Positions 42,735 through 51,543 of a DNA stretch of 64,000 nt are shown in pieces; position 1 is the stretch's first letter, and the number at the start of each line of letters is the position of its first letter. Under the pieces are notes generated by a model. That model saw nothing but the letters and a program-made list of their open reading frames with translations, was not told the DNA's origin and did not search any database. Where the stretch lies: contig JAQGMF010000054.1 of assembly GCA_028292505.1 (NCBI GenBank), positions 1 to 64,000 on the forward strand, written 5' to 3'. The translations under genes and the position numbers were made by a program. This DNA is from Rhodocyclales bacterium. GTDB lineage: Bacteria; Pseudomonadota; Gammaproteobacteria; Burkholderiales; Rhodocyclaceae.

Positions 42735-43100
42735 TTAGCCTGCGTCGACAATTACGTGCGCCATGGCATCGATGACCGCCTGCGCCTCGCCCACAGCATT
42801 ACGCAGCTCGATCTGCACGCCGGGATGCTGCGCCCGTACGCTGTCGAGAATGCGCGGCACATCGCGGCGCACGTGCCCGCCCTGCGCCAGGAAAACCGGC
42901 ACGACAACCAGCGTCTTTGCGCCGGCACGTATCGCCCTATTCGCCGCCTCGGCCAGATCGGGCTCCATGAATTCGAGAAAGGCCGTCTGCACAGATACGC
43001 CTGGCTGCATGCCTTGCACAACCGCCGCAAGCCGCTGCAGCGGCAATGCCCACTCCGGATCGCGCGCGCCATGCGCGAAAAGAATGATGGCGCGGCTCAT
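42735..43100 (-). CDS. cbiX: CbiX/SirB-type sirohydrochlorin chelatase
   Basis: A 121-residue short CbiX. The family inserts Co2+ or Fe2+ into sirohydrochlorin on the way to cobalamin or siroheme. The metal-binding histidines are in LFAHGARDPEW and LAQGGHVRRDVPRIL; AFLEFMEPDLAEAA is typical. Siroheme would serve nitrite reductase, consistent with the nitrate reductase at 60240, but that is inference. The start ATG overlaps the tcdA stop by four bases, so the two are coupled. Confidence 0.88.
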   Translation of the reverse strand: MSRAIILFAHGARDPEWALPLQRLAAVVQGMQPGVSVQTAFLEFMEPDLAEAANRAIRAGAKTLVVVPVFLAQGGHVRRDVPRILDSVRAQHPGVQIELRNAVGEAQAVIDAMAHVIVDAG

Positions 43101-43912
43101 GCGACAACCGCCGCCACTTCCTGCGCGACATGCAGATCACGCAAGTACGCCAGCACGCGCGAAGCGGCGAAGAGGCCAAAACTTGCCGTGACGCAGACAT
43201 CGGAACCGTAGCCCGCGCAGGAGAGCCGCTGTGGCGCCATGCCGTCGCTGTCGCAGGTAATCGGTTGTTGCAGCGGCTCGATCGAGTACACCGCTTCGAT
43301 ACCGAACTTGCGCCGCGGATCGCGCGGAAAGCCACGGATCGAGCCGTATTCCTTGCGCAGGCGCGAGCGCACCTTGGCGAGCATCGGGTCCTGCTCGGTA
43401 CGCGACAGATCGCCGATGCGGATGCTTGCCGGATCGCTCTTGCCGCCTGCGCCGCCACACACCACTAGCGGTATCTTGTTGTCCTGGCAATAAGCCGCCA
43501 GCACCACCTTGACCGGCACATTGTCGATCGCATCCAGAACAATGTCATACCCGGAAAGCAAGCTCGACATGTTCTCTGCAGTCAGAAAGTCCTCGACGGC
43601 TGTAACTTTGCACAGAGGATTGATGGCCGCGATACGTATGCGCATGGCATCCACCTTGGCTTGCCCGTAGGTATCGCCGAGTGCATGGAGTTGGCGATTG
43701 GTATTGGACTCCGCAATCATGTCGAGGTCGATCAGCGTAATCGCGCCGACAGCATTGCGCGCCAAGGCCTCAGCCGCCCACGAACCGACACCGCCAATAC
43801 CCACAACGCATACGCGCGCAGCAGTGAATGCATGCATGGCCGCTTCGCCATGCATGCGCGCCACGCCGCCGAAACGGCGCTCGAAATCCAGCTGTTCATC
43901 CATTGAATCCAC
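43097..43912 (-). CDS. tcdA: tRNA threonylcarbamoyladenosine dehydratase
   Basis: A 271-residue E1-like enzyme (TcdA/CsdL) that converts t6A37 of tRNA to its cyclic form using ATP. The Rossmann loop is VVGIGGVGSWAAEAL, followed by LIDLDMIAESNTNRQ, the adenylation residues in DAIDNVPVK, and the C-terminal GYGSDVCVTASFGL. Length and motifs agree with the family. It precedes cbiX with an ATGA overlap. Confidence 0.95.
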   Translation of the reverse strand: MDSMDEQLDFERRFGGVARMHGEAAMHAFTAARVCVVGIGGVGSWAAEALARNAVGAITLIDLDMIAESNTNRQLHALGDTYGQAKVDAMRIRIAAINPLCKVTAVEDFLTAENMSSLLSGYDIVLDAIDNVPVKVVLAAYCQDNKIPLVVCGGAGGKSDPASIRIGDLSRTEQDPMLAKVRSRLRKEYGSIRGFPRDPRRKFGIEAVYSIEPLQQPITCDSDGMAPQRLSCAGYGSDVCVTASFGLFAASRVLAYLRDLHVAQEVAAVVA

Positions 43913-44014
43913 GCAACAAGATTATGCAAATAACATCATGGCAACACTACCGCATCAAGCCACAACTCAGAAAGCGGCTAGATATAACGTCTTTCTCACA
44001 CTCGCGTTAAGAAT

Positions 44015-44054
44015 CCGTAACAAAATGGAGCGAGCGCAGCCCGTTTTGTTACGG
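44015..44054 (-). terminator. Hairpin downstream of msrA
   Basis: CCGTAACAAAATGG (44015-44028) pairs with CCGTTTTGTTACGG (44041-44054) with one mismatch over 14 bases; loop 12. It lies six bases beyond the msrA stop. There is no long U run on the minus strand, so terminator function is uncertain; it may be a repeat. Confidence 0.45.
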
Positions 44055-44060
44055 GTTCGA

Positions 44061-44597
44061 CTATTTTCGCAGAAGGGAGAGCGTCTTGCGAAATTTGTCG
44101 AGCTTCGGTGCCACCACGTAGCTGCAATACGACTGGTTGGGATGCTGGACGAAGTAGTGCTGGTGATAATCCTCGGCCGGATAGAAATGCGGTGCAGCGC
44201 TCAATTCGGTGACGATGGGAGCCGGGAAAATCCGATTGGCCGCAAACTCGGCCATCAACGCACTGACCATATCGCGCTGCGATTCGTCGAGCCAGAAAAT
44301 GGCGGAACGATATTGCGTACCGACATCGTTGCCCTGTCGGTTGAGCTGAGTCGGATCGTGAATCGTGAAAAAGACTTCGAGCAGCTCCCGATAGCTCACC
44401 ACGGAAGGATCGAACGTCAGTCGCACAGCCTCGGCGTGCCCGGTACGGCCGGTGCAGATGGCTTCGTAGTCAGGATTCGGCGTGTTGCCGCCGATGTAGC
44501 CGGAAACCACGGCGCTCACGCCGCGCACCTCTTCAAAGACAGCTTCGAGGCACCAAAAGCAGCCGCCAGCGAAGATCGCAGTTTCAGTCTTTGCCAT
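44061..44597 (-). CDS. msrA: Peptide-methionine (S)-S-oxide reductase
   Basis: A 178-residue repair enzyme that reduces methionine sulfoxide. The catalytic motif GGCFWCLEAVF is at residues 11-21, followed by VVSGYIGG, TGHAEAVRLTFDP and the metal-free acidic region FYPAEDYHQHYF. A second cysteine for regeneration is in SYCSYVV. No msrB is adjacent. Standard length. Confidence 0.96.
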   Translation of the reverse strand: MAKTETAIFAGGCFWCLEAVFEEVRGVSAVVSGYIGGNTPNPDYEAICTGRTGHAEAVRLTFDPSVVSYRELLEVFFTIHDPTQLNRQGNDVGTQYRSAIFWLDESQRDMVSALMAEFAANRIFPAPIVTELSAAPHFYPAEDYHQHYFVQHPNQSYCSYVVAPKLDKFRKTLSLLRK

Positions 44598-44970
44598 GGT
44601 CAGACCTCACAGAAACACCAAAATCGTTAAATTCTCCACAAAACCACAAATTTGCGAATTGCGCAATCGGACTTATCGCCTACTTGCGTATGTCATGCAA
44701 GTTTGATTATGGTGCGTACATGACGGAGAAATGTTGCGAGGCAAGGGTTTTTTGCCACGTGCGTTTCGCCTTCCGGTATTTGCCGTTGGCCAGAACGAAG
44801 GAAGTGCTCCGCCCCCTCGCTCGGCGTAACGGACAAGGCGTTTGCAGGGTCGCTGCGGTGGCGTGTACTGGCGCACGGCTGGGTCGGCAAACATTGTGTG
44901 CGTAGCGTTGTCTGTCTCCAAAGTCGTCCTTTGGGCCGTCGTCAATCGATGGCCCATTTTCTTGTCGCAA
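44598..44970. other. Intergenic region between msrA and tamA
   Basis: About 370 bases. A hairpin TGGGCC...GGCCCA at 44932-44956, then TTTTCTT on the plus strand, is seen next to the tamA stop. No reading frame here has family features; tamB, which normally follows tamA, is absent. Confidence 0.45.
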
Positions 44971-46704
44971 TCAGAATGCCACGGCAATCGCGATGTGCAA
45001 ATGCAGGCGGCGCGAATCCACACCCCATGCCAAGTCCGCCGCCAGCGGTCCGGCCGGGCTGCGCCAGCGCGCGCCGACGCCAACGCCTACTTTCGTGCGC
45101 CAGGTGTCGAGATGATCGGTCGCATCGCCCGCGTCGATGAACGTCGCCATGCCCCAGCGCTCGCCGAACCAGTGCGTATGCTCGATCGAGCCCACCGCCA
45201 TGTAGCGTCCGCCGACGATAGCTTCGCCTTCGCTCTCGCCGATCGACAGGTAACTATAGCCACGCACCGTCTGTGCGCCACCGGTGCGAAACAGGAAATC
45301 TTCCGGCACACCGGTGCGGCTCTTCGCCGCCGTGAGGCCGCCCTCGATGCGCGCCGACAGCACATCGCGCGGTGTGAGCGGGAAATAGCTGACGAGGCGT
45401 GCGTAGCTGCGCACGAAATCGGCATCCGACAACAGCGCCCGCGAAGCCCCTCCCAATTGCAGGTTGAGCACATAGCCCGAACGCGGATCGAGCATGCTGT
45501 CGACGCGCCGATAGGTCCAGCCGGTGGTAAGTGCCAGCGCCTGATTGACTTCGCGCAACGTGCCTTCTGCCTGCCGCGCTTCGTGCTGGAACGACAGGCC
45601 GATGCGCGTCTCGATACGGCCGCGATCGTGCGCGCGCGTCAGGCCGATAGCCTGACGATTGATCGCCAGATGCTCGATATCGCTGCGTTCGACGATGCCG
45701 CCTACGCTATAGCGATGGTCCTGATTGGTGGGAGGCAGAAAGATATCGGCAAACGCCGCTTGCTGTACCGACTCGATGCGCGCACCGCTGGAGAGCTGCC
45801 AGGCACGGTCGAACAGATTGGCGTCGCTGTAGGTCACATCAGTGCGCCAGCCGGTATTGGTGCTGTAACCCACGCCAGTACCAATACGCCGCGGCTTGGC
45901 TTCGGTAACAACAACCTTCACGGGCGCCGCAGCCGCATGCGCTGGGTCGGCGTCTAAGCTTACCTCCACTGCCGAGAAGTAGGGCGTCGCCTGCAGTGCC
46001 GACTGGAAACGCAGCAACTTGTCCTGGCTGTAAGGCTCGCCCTGCGTGAAGTGTCTGTAACGTTCCAGCAGGTCAGGTTTGTATTGCGACAAGCCCGTGA
46101 CTTCCAGCGGCCCGAGGTAGAAAATCGGGCCGCTGTCGACCACGACCGAGAGACGCACTTCGGCGCTTGCGGGGTCGACGTCGGCGAGACTTTCGACAAT
46201 TTTCGCCGCAGGAAAATCGCGATTCGTTGCAGCGATCTGCAAAGCCGTCTTGGCGACTGTCCAGTCCTGCTGCCGGAAGAAACTTCCCGTTGGCATATTC
46301 CAGGCGCTGCGCAAAGCCTCGGCACGCGTTGCCTGATCTGGCTCGCCGAGTGCGCCGATGAAACTGACGTTGACCGTCACGACACGCGCTCGCGGACCGG
46401 GAGCCAGCGTCACCTGCACCGGGTCCACGGCTGCATCGATTTTCACATCCGGCGAAAAATAACCTTCGGTCGACAACAACTCCGGGATGCGTTCGCGCAG
46501 GCGGCGCACCAGTCCGAGCTTTTCCAGCGCAGCCGTCTCCGCATCGGCCGCACGTTCGCCACTTAGCGGCGGCAACCAGGGCAGCAGTTGCTCCTTGAGT
46601 GCTTGCGGCGCATCCAGTCGCCAGAGTTCGGCAGCATGCAGCGGCGTGCCAAGCAACAGGGCCAGCGCCAAGATGCCGCACGCGCGCTTCATCGAGAGAA
46701 GCAT
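44971..46704 (-). CDS. tamA: TamA-like outer-membrane assembly protein (Omp85 family)
   Basis: A 577-residue protein with a signal peptide ending LHAAE. Three POTRA domains (about 25-260) precede an Omp85 barrel: TGVGYSTNTGWRTDVTYSD, RTGGAQTVRGYSYLSIGES with the conserved VRGY loop, and a C-terminal phenylalanine. TamA inserts some autotransporters and outer-membrane proteins with its partner TamB. tamB is not downstream here. The start codon directly follows the fbp stop, with GGAG upstream, so fbp and tamA are cotranscribed. Confidence 0.9.
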   Translation of the reverse strand: MLLSMKRACGILALALLLGTPLHAAELWRLDAPQALKEQLLPWLPPLSGERAADAETAALEKLGLVRRLRERIPELLSTEGYFSPDVKIDAAVDPVQVTLAPGPRARVVTVNVSFIGALGEPDQATRAEALRSAWNMPTGSFFRQQDWTVAKTALQIAATNRDFPAAKIVESLADVDPASAEVRLSVVVDSGPIFYLGPLEVTGLSQYKPDLLERYRHFTQGEPYSQDKLLRFQSALQATPYFSAVEVSLDADPAHAAAAPVKVVVTEAKPRRIGTGVGYSTNTGWRTDVTYSDANLFDRAWQLSSGARIESVQQAAFADIFLPPTNQDHRYSVGGIVERSDIEHLAINRQAIGLTRAHDRGRIETRIGLSFQHEARQAEGTLREVNQALALTTGWTYRRVDSMLDPRSGYVLNLQLGGASRALLSDADFVRSYARLVSYFPLTPRDVLSARIEGGLTAAKSRTGVPEDFLFRTGGAQTVRGYSYLSIGESEGEAIVGGRYMAVGSIEHTHWFGERWGMATFIDAGDATDHLDTWRTKVGVGVGARWRSPAGPLAADLAWGVDSRRLHLHIAIAVAF

Positions 46705-47703
46705 CTACTCCGCGTGGTAGGCCACGACACGCTCGACCTCGTGACGCGAGCCGAGAATCACCGGCACACGTTGATGCAGACCACGCGGCACGAGATCGAG
46801 AATCGGCTCGCGCCCGGTCGAGGCCGCGCCACCGGCTTGCTCGACGATCATGGCCATCGGATTGGCCTCGTAGAGCAGACGCAGGTGTCCGCCTTTGGGA
46901 CGATTCTTGTCGTCCAGCGGATAGAGAAAAATGCCGCCGCGCGCCAGGATGCGGTGCACGTCGGCCACCATCGATGCCACCCAGCGCATATTGAAATCCT
47001 GCTCGCGCGGACCGTCCGCGCCCTGCTGCAATTCGCTGATATAGCGCTGCACGGGCGGCTCCCAGAAGCGTGCGCGCGAGGCGTTGATGGCAAATTCCTT
47101 GGTGTCCTCCGGTATGCGAATGTCACCATGAGTGAGAATCCACGCGCCGAATTCGCGATCCAATGTGAAGCCGTGCGTGCCGGTGCCCACGGTCAACACC
47201 AGCATGGTCGACGGACCATACACAGCGTAACCGGCGGCAACCTGGCGACGTCCTGTCTGCAGGAAAGCCTGCTCGGTCGGCTCCATGCCTTCCGGGCAAC
47301 GCAGCACCGAGAAGATCGTGCCCACCGAAATATTCACATCGATGTTTGACGAGCCATCGAGCGGATCGAACACCAACAGGTACTCGCCCTTCGGATAGCG
47401 CTTTGGAATATACGAAGGATCGTCCAGCTCCTCGGAAGCCATCGCTGCCAGATGACCGCCCCACTCGTTGGCATGCAGCAGCACTTCGTTGGCGACCACA
47501 TCGAGTTTCTTCTGTGCCTCGCCTTGCACATTGTCAGTCCCGGCATTGCCAAGCAAGCCGGCGACAGCGCCCTTGCCAACGTGAACGCTGATGGTCTTGA
47601 CGGCGCGCGCCACGACTTCGATGAGCAGACGCAGGTCCGCAGGAATCATTCTCTGACTGCGTTGCTGTTCGATGAGAAATTGGGTCAGGGTCACGCGGCT
47701 CAT
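46705..47703 (-). CDS. fbp: Class 1 fructose-1,6-bisphosphatase
   Basis: A 332-residue gluconeogenic enzyme converting fructose 1,6-bisphosphate to fructose 6-phosphate. Metal- and substrate-binding motifs: [28 protein letters not shown] and the C-terminal [17 protein letters not shown]. Length fits class 1. Joined to tamA, whose start follows its stop without a gap. With isocitrate lyase in the window it supports growth on acetate-like carbon sources. Confidence 0.97.
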   Translation of the reverse strand: MSRVTLTQFLIEQQRSQRMIPADLRLLIEVVARAVKTISVHVGKGAVAGLLGNAGTDNVQGEAQKKLDVVANEVLLHANEWGGHLAAMASEELDDPSYIPKRYPKGEYLLVFDPLDGSSNIDVNISVGTIFSVLRCPEGMEPTEQAFLQTGRRQVAAGYAVYGPSTMLVLTVGTGTHGFTLDREFGAWILTHGDIRIPEDTKEFAINASRARFWEPPVQRYISELQQGADGPREQDFNMRWVASMVADVHRILARGGIFLYPLDDKNRPKGGHLRLLYEANPMAMIVEQAGGAASTGREPILDLVPRGLHQRVPVILGSRHEVERVVAYHAE

Positions 47704-47999
47704 GTTTTTTCGGTACCTTGCTTGATGAATACGAATTATCGCCCGCTTTATTTATGTTTCAGCAAACCTTCTCGCTGCAGACATCGGCAAGCAACCGCAA
47801 CTTATTTCTCAAATGTTTGTAAGATGTGTGCGTTTGAAGGAAACTCCCCGCACCCGATCCGTTCAAAGCAGCGTCTTTTCACCGGAAGCCATTCGAGATA
47901 CAGACCCGCAAACGCAAGTTTCGCGCCGGCCTCGCAAGCTGAATTTCCACTGACGAGTTTTCCAACGAATTTCCCAACGGGTTTTCCACCACTCCCAGC
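47704..47999. other. Divergent region fbp / dadA with 12-nt repeats
   Basis: About 300 bases. At 47958-47993 three 12-base units follow each other, TTTTCCAACGAA, TTTCCCAACGGG and TTTTCCACCACT. They sit directly before the dadA start, where no ribosome site is visible. The middle part (47740-47830) is AT-rich. Confidence 0.5.
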
Positions 48000-49262
48000 A
48001 TGCATATTGTGATCATCGGCGCCGGGCTGACCGGCGTAAGCACAGCTTGGTACCTGCGCAAAGCCGGTCATCAAGTTACCGTCGTCGAACGACGCGAAGC
48101 GGCCGCCCTGGAAACCAGCTTCGCCAATGGCGGTCAGATCTCGCTCAGCCATCCCGAACCCTGGGCCAATCCGCAAGCGCCACTCACCGTGATGCGCTGG
48201 CTCGGGCGACGCGATGCACCGCTGCTCTTTCGCCTGCCGGCTGAGCCCGCGCGCTGGCGCTGGGGCATGGAATTTCTGCGCGAATGCACACCCTATCGCG
48301 CCTATCGCAACACCCTCGCCATCGGCCGACTGGCCGCATACAGTGGTCGCCTCCTCAGGGATTTGCGCAGCGAAACTCAAATTGAATATCAGCAGTTGCA
48401 GCGCGGCGTGCTGCACCTCTACTTCAACAAGGGGGATCTGCAGCATGGTCAGCGACAATCGCGCATCCTGCAGGAGCTCGGCATCAATGCCAGCGTCCTC
48501 ACGCCCGACGAATGCGTCGATTACGATGCCGCCCTCGGCAGCGTACAGCCGCGCCTTGCCGGTGGCATGCTCGGCCGCGACGACGAGAGCGGCGATGCAC
48601 ATTTGTTTACCGTCAAGCTCGCCGAAGTGGCGCAGCAGGCCGGCGTGAACTTTCAGTACGGCTGCGACATCGAGCGCCTGATGCTCGAAGACAGGCGCGT
48701 CACCTCGCTGCACCTGGTCGACAGTTTCGGCCGCCGCGGCGCGGTCACAGGCGATGCTTATGTCATAGCCGCAGGCAGCTTCAGCAAATCGCTGGCGCGA
48801 CGTGCCGGCGAGCGCCTGCCCATCTATCCAGTGAAAGGGTATTCAGCGACCGTGACGGTGCGCGATGAGAAGCGCGCACCGAGCGTGAGCATCACCGACG
48901 AATCGCGCCGCATGGTGTGTGCGCGCATCGGCGATCGGTTGCGCATCGCCGGTACGGCGGAACTCAACGGCTTCAACCTCGAACTTGACCCAACACGTTG
49001 CGAAGCGCTGCTCGACTGGATGGAAGACCTCTTCCCTGGTGCTGCAGATCTTAGCCATCCGACATATTGGGCGGGCTTGCGTCCCGCCACGCCCAACAAC
49101 GTGCCCATCATCGGCCGCTCGCGCCTGGGCAATCTGTTCTACAACACGGGGCATGGCACGCTCGGCTGGACGCTGGCCTGCGGCTCTGCGCAAGCGCTGA
49201 CCGACATCATCGACAAGCAACCGCCGGACGTGAAATTTCCGTTCTGGAAGGGACGTAGTTGA
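48000..49262 (+). CDS. dadA: D-amino acid dehydrogenase small subunit-like
   Basis: A 420-residue FAD enzyme of the DadA/DAO family that oxidises D-amino acids and passes electrons to the respiratory chain. FAD-binding loop VIIGAGLTGVSTAWYLRKAG at the N-terminus, then ETSFANGGQISLSHPEPW and the C-terminal GLRPATPNNVPIIG and TGHGTLGWTLACGS. The start lacks a ribosome site and is preceded by TTTTCC repeats. The last codons GGACGTAGTTGA are the first of several 12-base tandem units. No alanine racemase gene follows. Confidence 0.92.
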   Translation: MHIVIIGAGLTGVSTAWYLRKAGHQVTVVERREAAALETSFANGGQISLSHPEPWANPQAPLTVMRWLGRRDAPLLFRLPAEPARWRWGMEFLRECTPYRAYRNTLAIGRLAAYSGRLLRDLRSETQIEYQQLQRGVLHLYFNKGDLQHGQRQSRILQELGINASVLTPDECVDYDAALGSVQPRLAGGMLGRDDESGDAHLFTVKLAEVAQQAGVNFQYGCDIERLMLEDRRVTSLHLVDSFGRRGAVTGDAYVIAAGSFSKSLARRAGERLPIYPVKGYSATVTVRDEKRAPSVSITDESRRMVCARIGDRLRIAGTAELNGFNLELDPTRCEALLDWMEDLFPGAADLSHPTYWAGLRPATPNNVPIIGRSRLGNLFYNTGHGTLGWTLACGSAQALTDIIDKQPPDVKFPFWKGRS

Positions 49263-49311
49263 GGACGTAGTTGAAGACGTAACTGAGAACGCAACTCAGT
49301 GCGCAACTGAA
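49252..49311. repeat. Five 12-bp imperfect tandem repeats over the dadA stop
   Basis: Units at 49252, 49264, 49276, 49288 and 49300: GACGTAGTTGAG, GACGTAGTTGAA, GACGTAACTGAG, AACGCAACTCAG, TGCGCAACTGAA. Similarity fades from left to right. In the dadA frame units 1, 2, 3 and 5 each bring a TGA stop, so the gene end is repeated. Confidence 0.85.
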
Positions 49312-49337
49312 CGTTCGCGTCATTTCGGGAGACGATA

Positions 49338-49688
49338 GTGAATCCAGATTTTGCCGATCATTTACGCGAACTGTTTGCACCTATCGGCGCGATACGTATC
49401 AAGCGCATGTTCGGCGGTGCCGGAATTTATGTCGATGACATCATGTTCGCACTCATCGCCGACGATGTGCTCTATCTGAAAGCCGACGCAGAAAATCGCA
49501 AGCTATTCGAGTCCGAAAATCTGGAGCCCTTCAGCTATATGGCGAAAGGCAAGCAGCGGGTCAGCCTTAGTTATTTTCGCGCGCCGGACGAAGCGATGGA
49601 TTCACCGCAGGCCATGCAGCCCTGGGCGCGCAGCGCGTTGGGCGCGGCACTGCGTAACGCACGCACCAAGCGGAAACAGCCGGGCTGA
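49338..49688 (+). CDS. TfoX N-terminal-domain protein
   Basis: A 116-residue protein with only the TfoX/Sxy N-terminal domain: LRELFAPIGAIRIKRMFGGAGIY, MFALIADDVLYLKAD and YMAKGKQRVSLSYF. Full-length Sxy also has a C-terminal half and activates competence genes in gammaproteobacteria; single-domain forms are common and of unknown function. The start is GTG at 49338 with GGGAGA upstream. It lies 75 bases after dadA on the same strand. Confidence 0.88.
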   Translation: MNPDFADHLRELFAPIGAIRIKRMFGGAGIYVDDIMFALIADDVLYLKADAENRKLFESENLEPFSYMAKGKQRVSLSYFRAPDEAMDSPQAMQPWARSALGAALRNARTKRKQPG

Positions 49689-49721
49689 GCAAGCAGGCCC
49701 GCGTACCGCGCCAGGGCGGCG

Positions 49722-51335
49722 TCATACGCGGTATGCCGCCAAGGTCCGCGAAATCCCGCGCCCCATGTCCGAGATATTTTCGACAGCGCCCGCCACGCCC
49801 TGTACGGCGCTAGAGTTGCGCTCCGTCATGCGCGCGATCTGTTCGATCTGCTGCGCAATCGTCGTGCTTGCCGAAGTCTGTTCGCGCATTGCATCGGTCA
49901 TCTCGTCGACGAGACCGACCAACATGCCGGCACCACTTTGTATGTCGCGGATTGCTGTGCCCGCTTCGCGCGCGTTCTGGACACCACGGGTCACCGCGTC
50001 GACAGAGGACGACATGCTGTCGACCGCGTTGCGTGCCGCATCCTGGATTTTCAGGATCAGCGTGGAGATATCGACAGTGGCGAGCGTGGTGCGTTCGGCG
50101 AGTTTGCGCACCTCGTCGGCGACCACTGCAAAACCGCGGCCCTGCTCGCCAGCACGCGCCGCTTCGATGGCGGCGTTGAGTGCCAGCAAATTGGTCTGGT
50201 CGGCGATTTCCTTGATCATATTTGCCACCGAGGAAATGCTCTCGCTATCGCTGCGCAAGGCAGCAATGCGCTCCGAGGCAATGCCGACGGAATCGGCAAT
50301 GCTCTGGATGCCGGCAACCGTATTCATAATCACTTCGGTGCCGTGATCGGCGCTCTTCTGCGAGTTCTGCGTATGCCTACTAGCGTCCTGCGCGCGCTCG
50401 GCGATCACGGAAATGCTGACCGTGAGTTGCTCGATCGCTGCGGCCATACCCGCTGTCGCTTCGGCTTGGGAGCTCGAGTTGCCCGCGATCTCGCGCGAGC
50501 TGCCGTCCACCGCGACGACGGCGCCGGCCAGTTGCTGTGCCGCGTTTTGAACCTGCGCGAAACTCTCGCGCAGACGCTTGATGAGACCGTTGTAAGCCAT
50601 CACGGTCAGACCAATTTCATCATGCGAATCGACTGGCACCGGGTGCGTGAAATCGAGGCTCTCGGCCGTACTCGTGATGGCTTGCTGCATGGCCGCCATC
50701 GGCGCGATGATCGAGCGTGCAAGGAAATAGCCGACCACTGCAAACACGCCCAGGCACAGCACGGCGGCCACAATGGAAAAGCTCAGGCTAGCGGCAAATA
50801 CCGCATCGGTGTCCTTCGAGACGCGTGCCACTCTGTCGTTGGTCAAACGGGCGAGTTTTTCGAACGCCGCCGATGCGCGCTCGTGCGTGACCTTTAGCTT
50901 GCCGTTCATGACATCCATCGCCATCTTGTTTTCGCCGACGTTGGCGAGCATGCCGATGCGTTGCGCGTCCGTCAGGTAGCTGGTAAGTGCAGCCGTCGCG
51001 TCGTCGAGCAGTTGAACCTCTTCGGGCACGGTGCTGCGCTCACGCAGCGTCTTGATGCGATCTATGATTTCGTCATTATAACGATGCAGTTCGGCCTCGA
51101 TCTGTTTGCCTTGCGCCGCATCGGTGCTGGAAGCACGGCCGTAAGCGGCCGCATGCATGCTCAGATAGAGCGTCCGGATTTCCGAAGCCAGTTGCAGGTC
51201 CGGCAAGGCATCGCCAGTCACGGCCGTCATGCCGTTGTGCAGGCGCGCCAAACCCGTTACGCCCACACCGACAAGCAGGGCGCAGGTGAGCAATACGATC
51301 GCCACCAGCCCCCATATTTTTGTCTTTATCGACAT
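49722..51335 (-). CDS. Methyl-accepting chemotaxis protein
   Basis: A 537-residue transducer. Membrane segments at about 7-28 and 185-207 frame a four-helix-bundle ligand domain of about 155 residues. HAMP domain (about 208-262), then the signalling domain with the hairpin tip [20 protein letters not shown] and [18 protein letters not shown]. Receptor ligand is unknown. The ATG at 51335 is preceded by GGAGG at seven bases. No che genes nearby, so it is an orphan receptor feeding a distant pathway. Confidence 0.95.
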   Translation of the reverse strand: MSIKTKIWGLVAIVLLTCALLVGVGVTGLARLHNGMTAVTGDALPDLQLASEIRTLYLSMHAAAYGRASSTDAAQGKQIEAELHRYNDEIIDRIKTLRERSTVPEEVQLLDDATAALTSYLTDAQRIGMLANVGENKMAMDVMNGKLKVTHERASAAFEKLARLTNDRVARVSKDTDAVFAASLSFSIVAAVLCLGVFAVVGYFLARSIIAPMAAMQQAITSTAESLDFTHPVPVDSHDEIGLTVMAYNGLIKRLRESFAQVQNAAQQLAGAVVAVDGSSREIAGNSSSQAEATAGMAAAIEQLTVSISVIAERAQDASRHTQNSQKSADHGTEVIMNTVAGIQSIADSVGIASERIAALRSDSESISSVANMIKEIADQTNLLALNAAIEAARAGEQGRGFAVVADEVRKLAERTTLATVDISTLILKIQDAARNAVDSMSSSVDAVTRGVQNAREAGTAIRDIQSGAGMLVGLVDEMTDAMREQTSASTTIAQQIEQIARMTERNSSAVQGVAGAVENISDMGRGISRTLAAYRV

Positions 51336-51543
51336 CCACGCCTCCAAGGCTCAACTTCAGGCCTGGATCGAGCAACGCGAACGCCGACAATGCCGGGCAG
51401 GCAAGTCGGCTTGCGAGCGTCGCACCGACGATCAGGGCAAGCACTGAACTGACGCGCGCCGGCTATGCGATTGCAGAACCGGGCACACATAAGCCTTTAC
51501 GGCAGACGTGCGTCTCGCTTGAATAGCCGTGCGGCGAGCGGCC

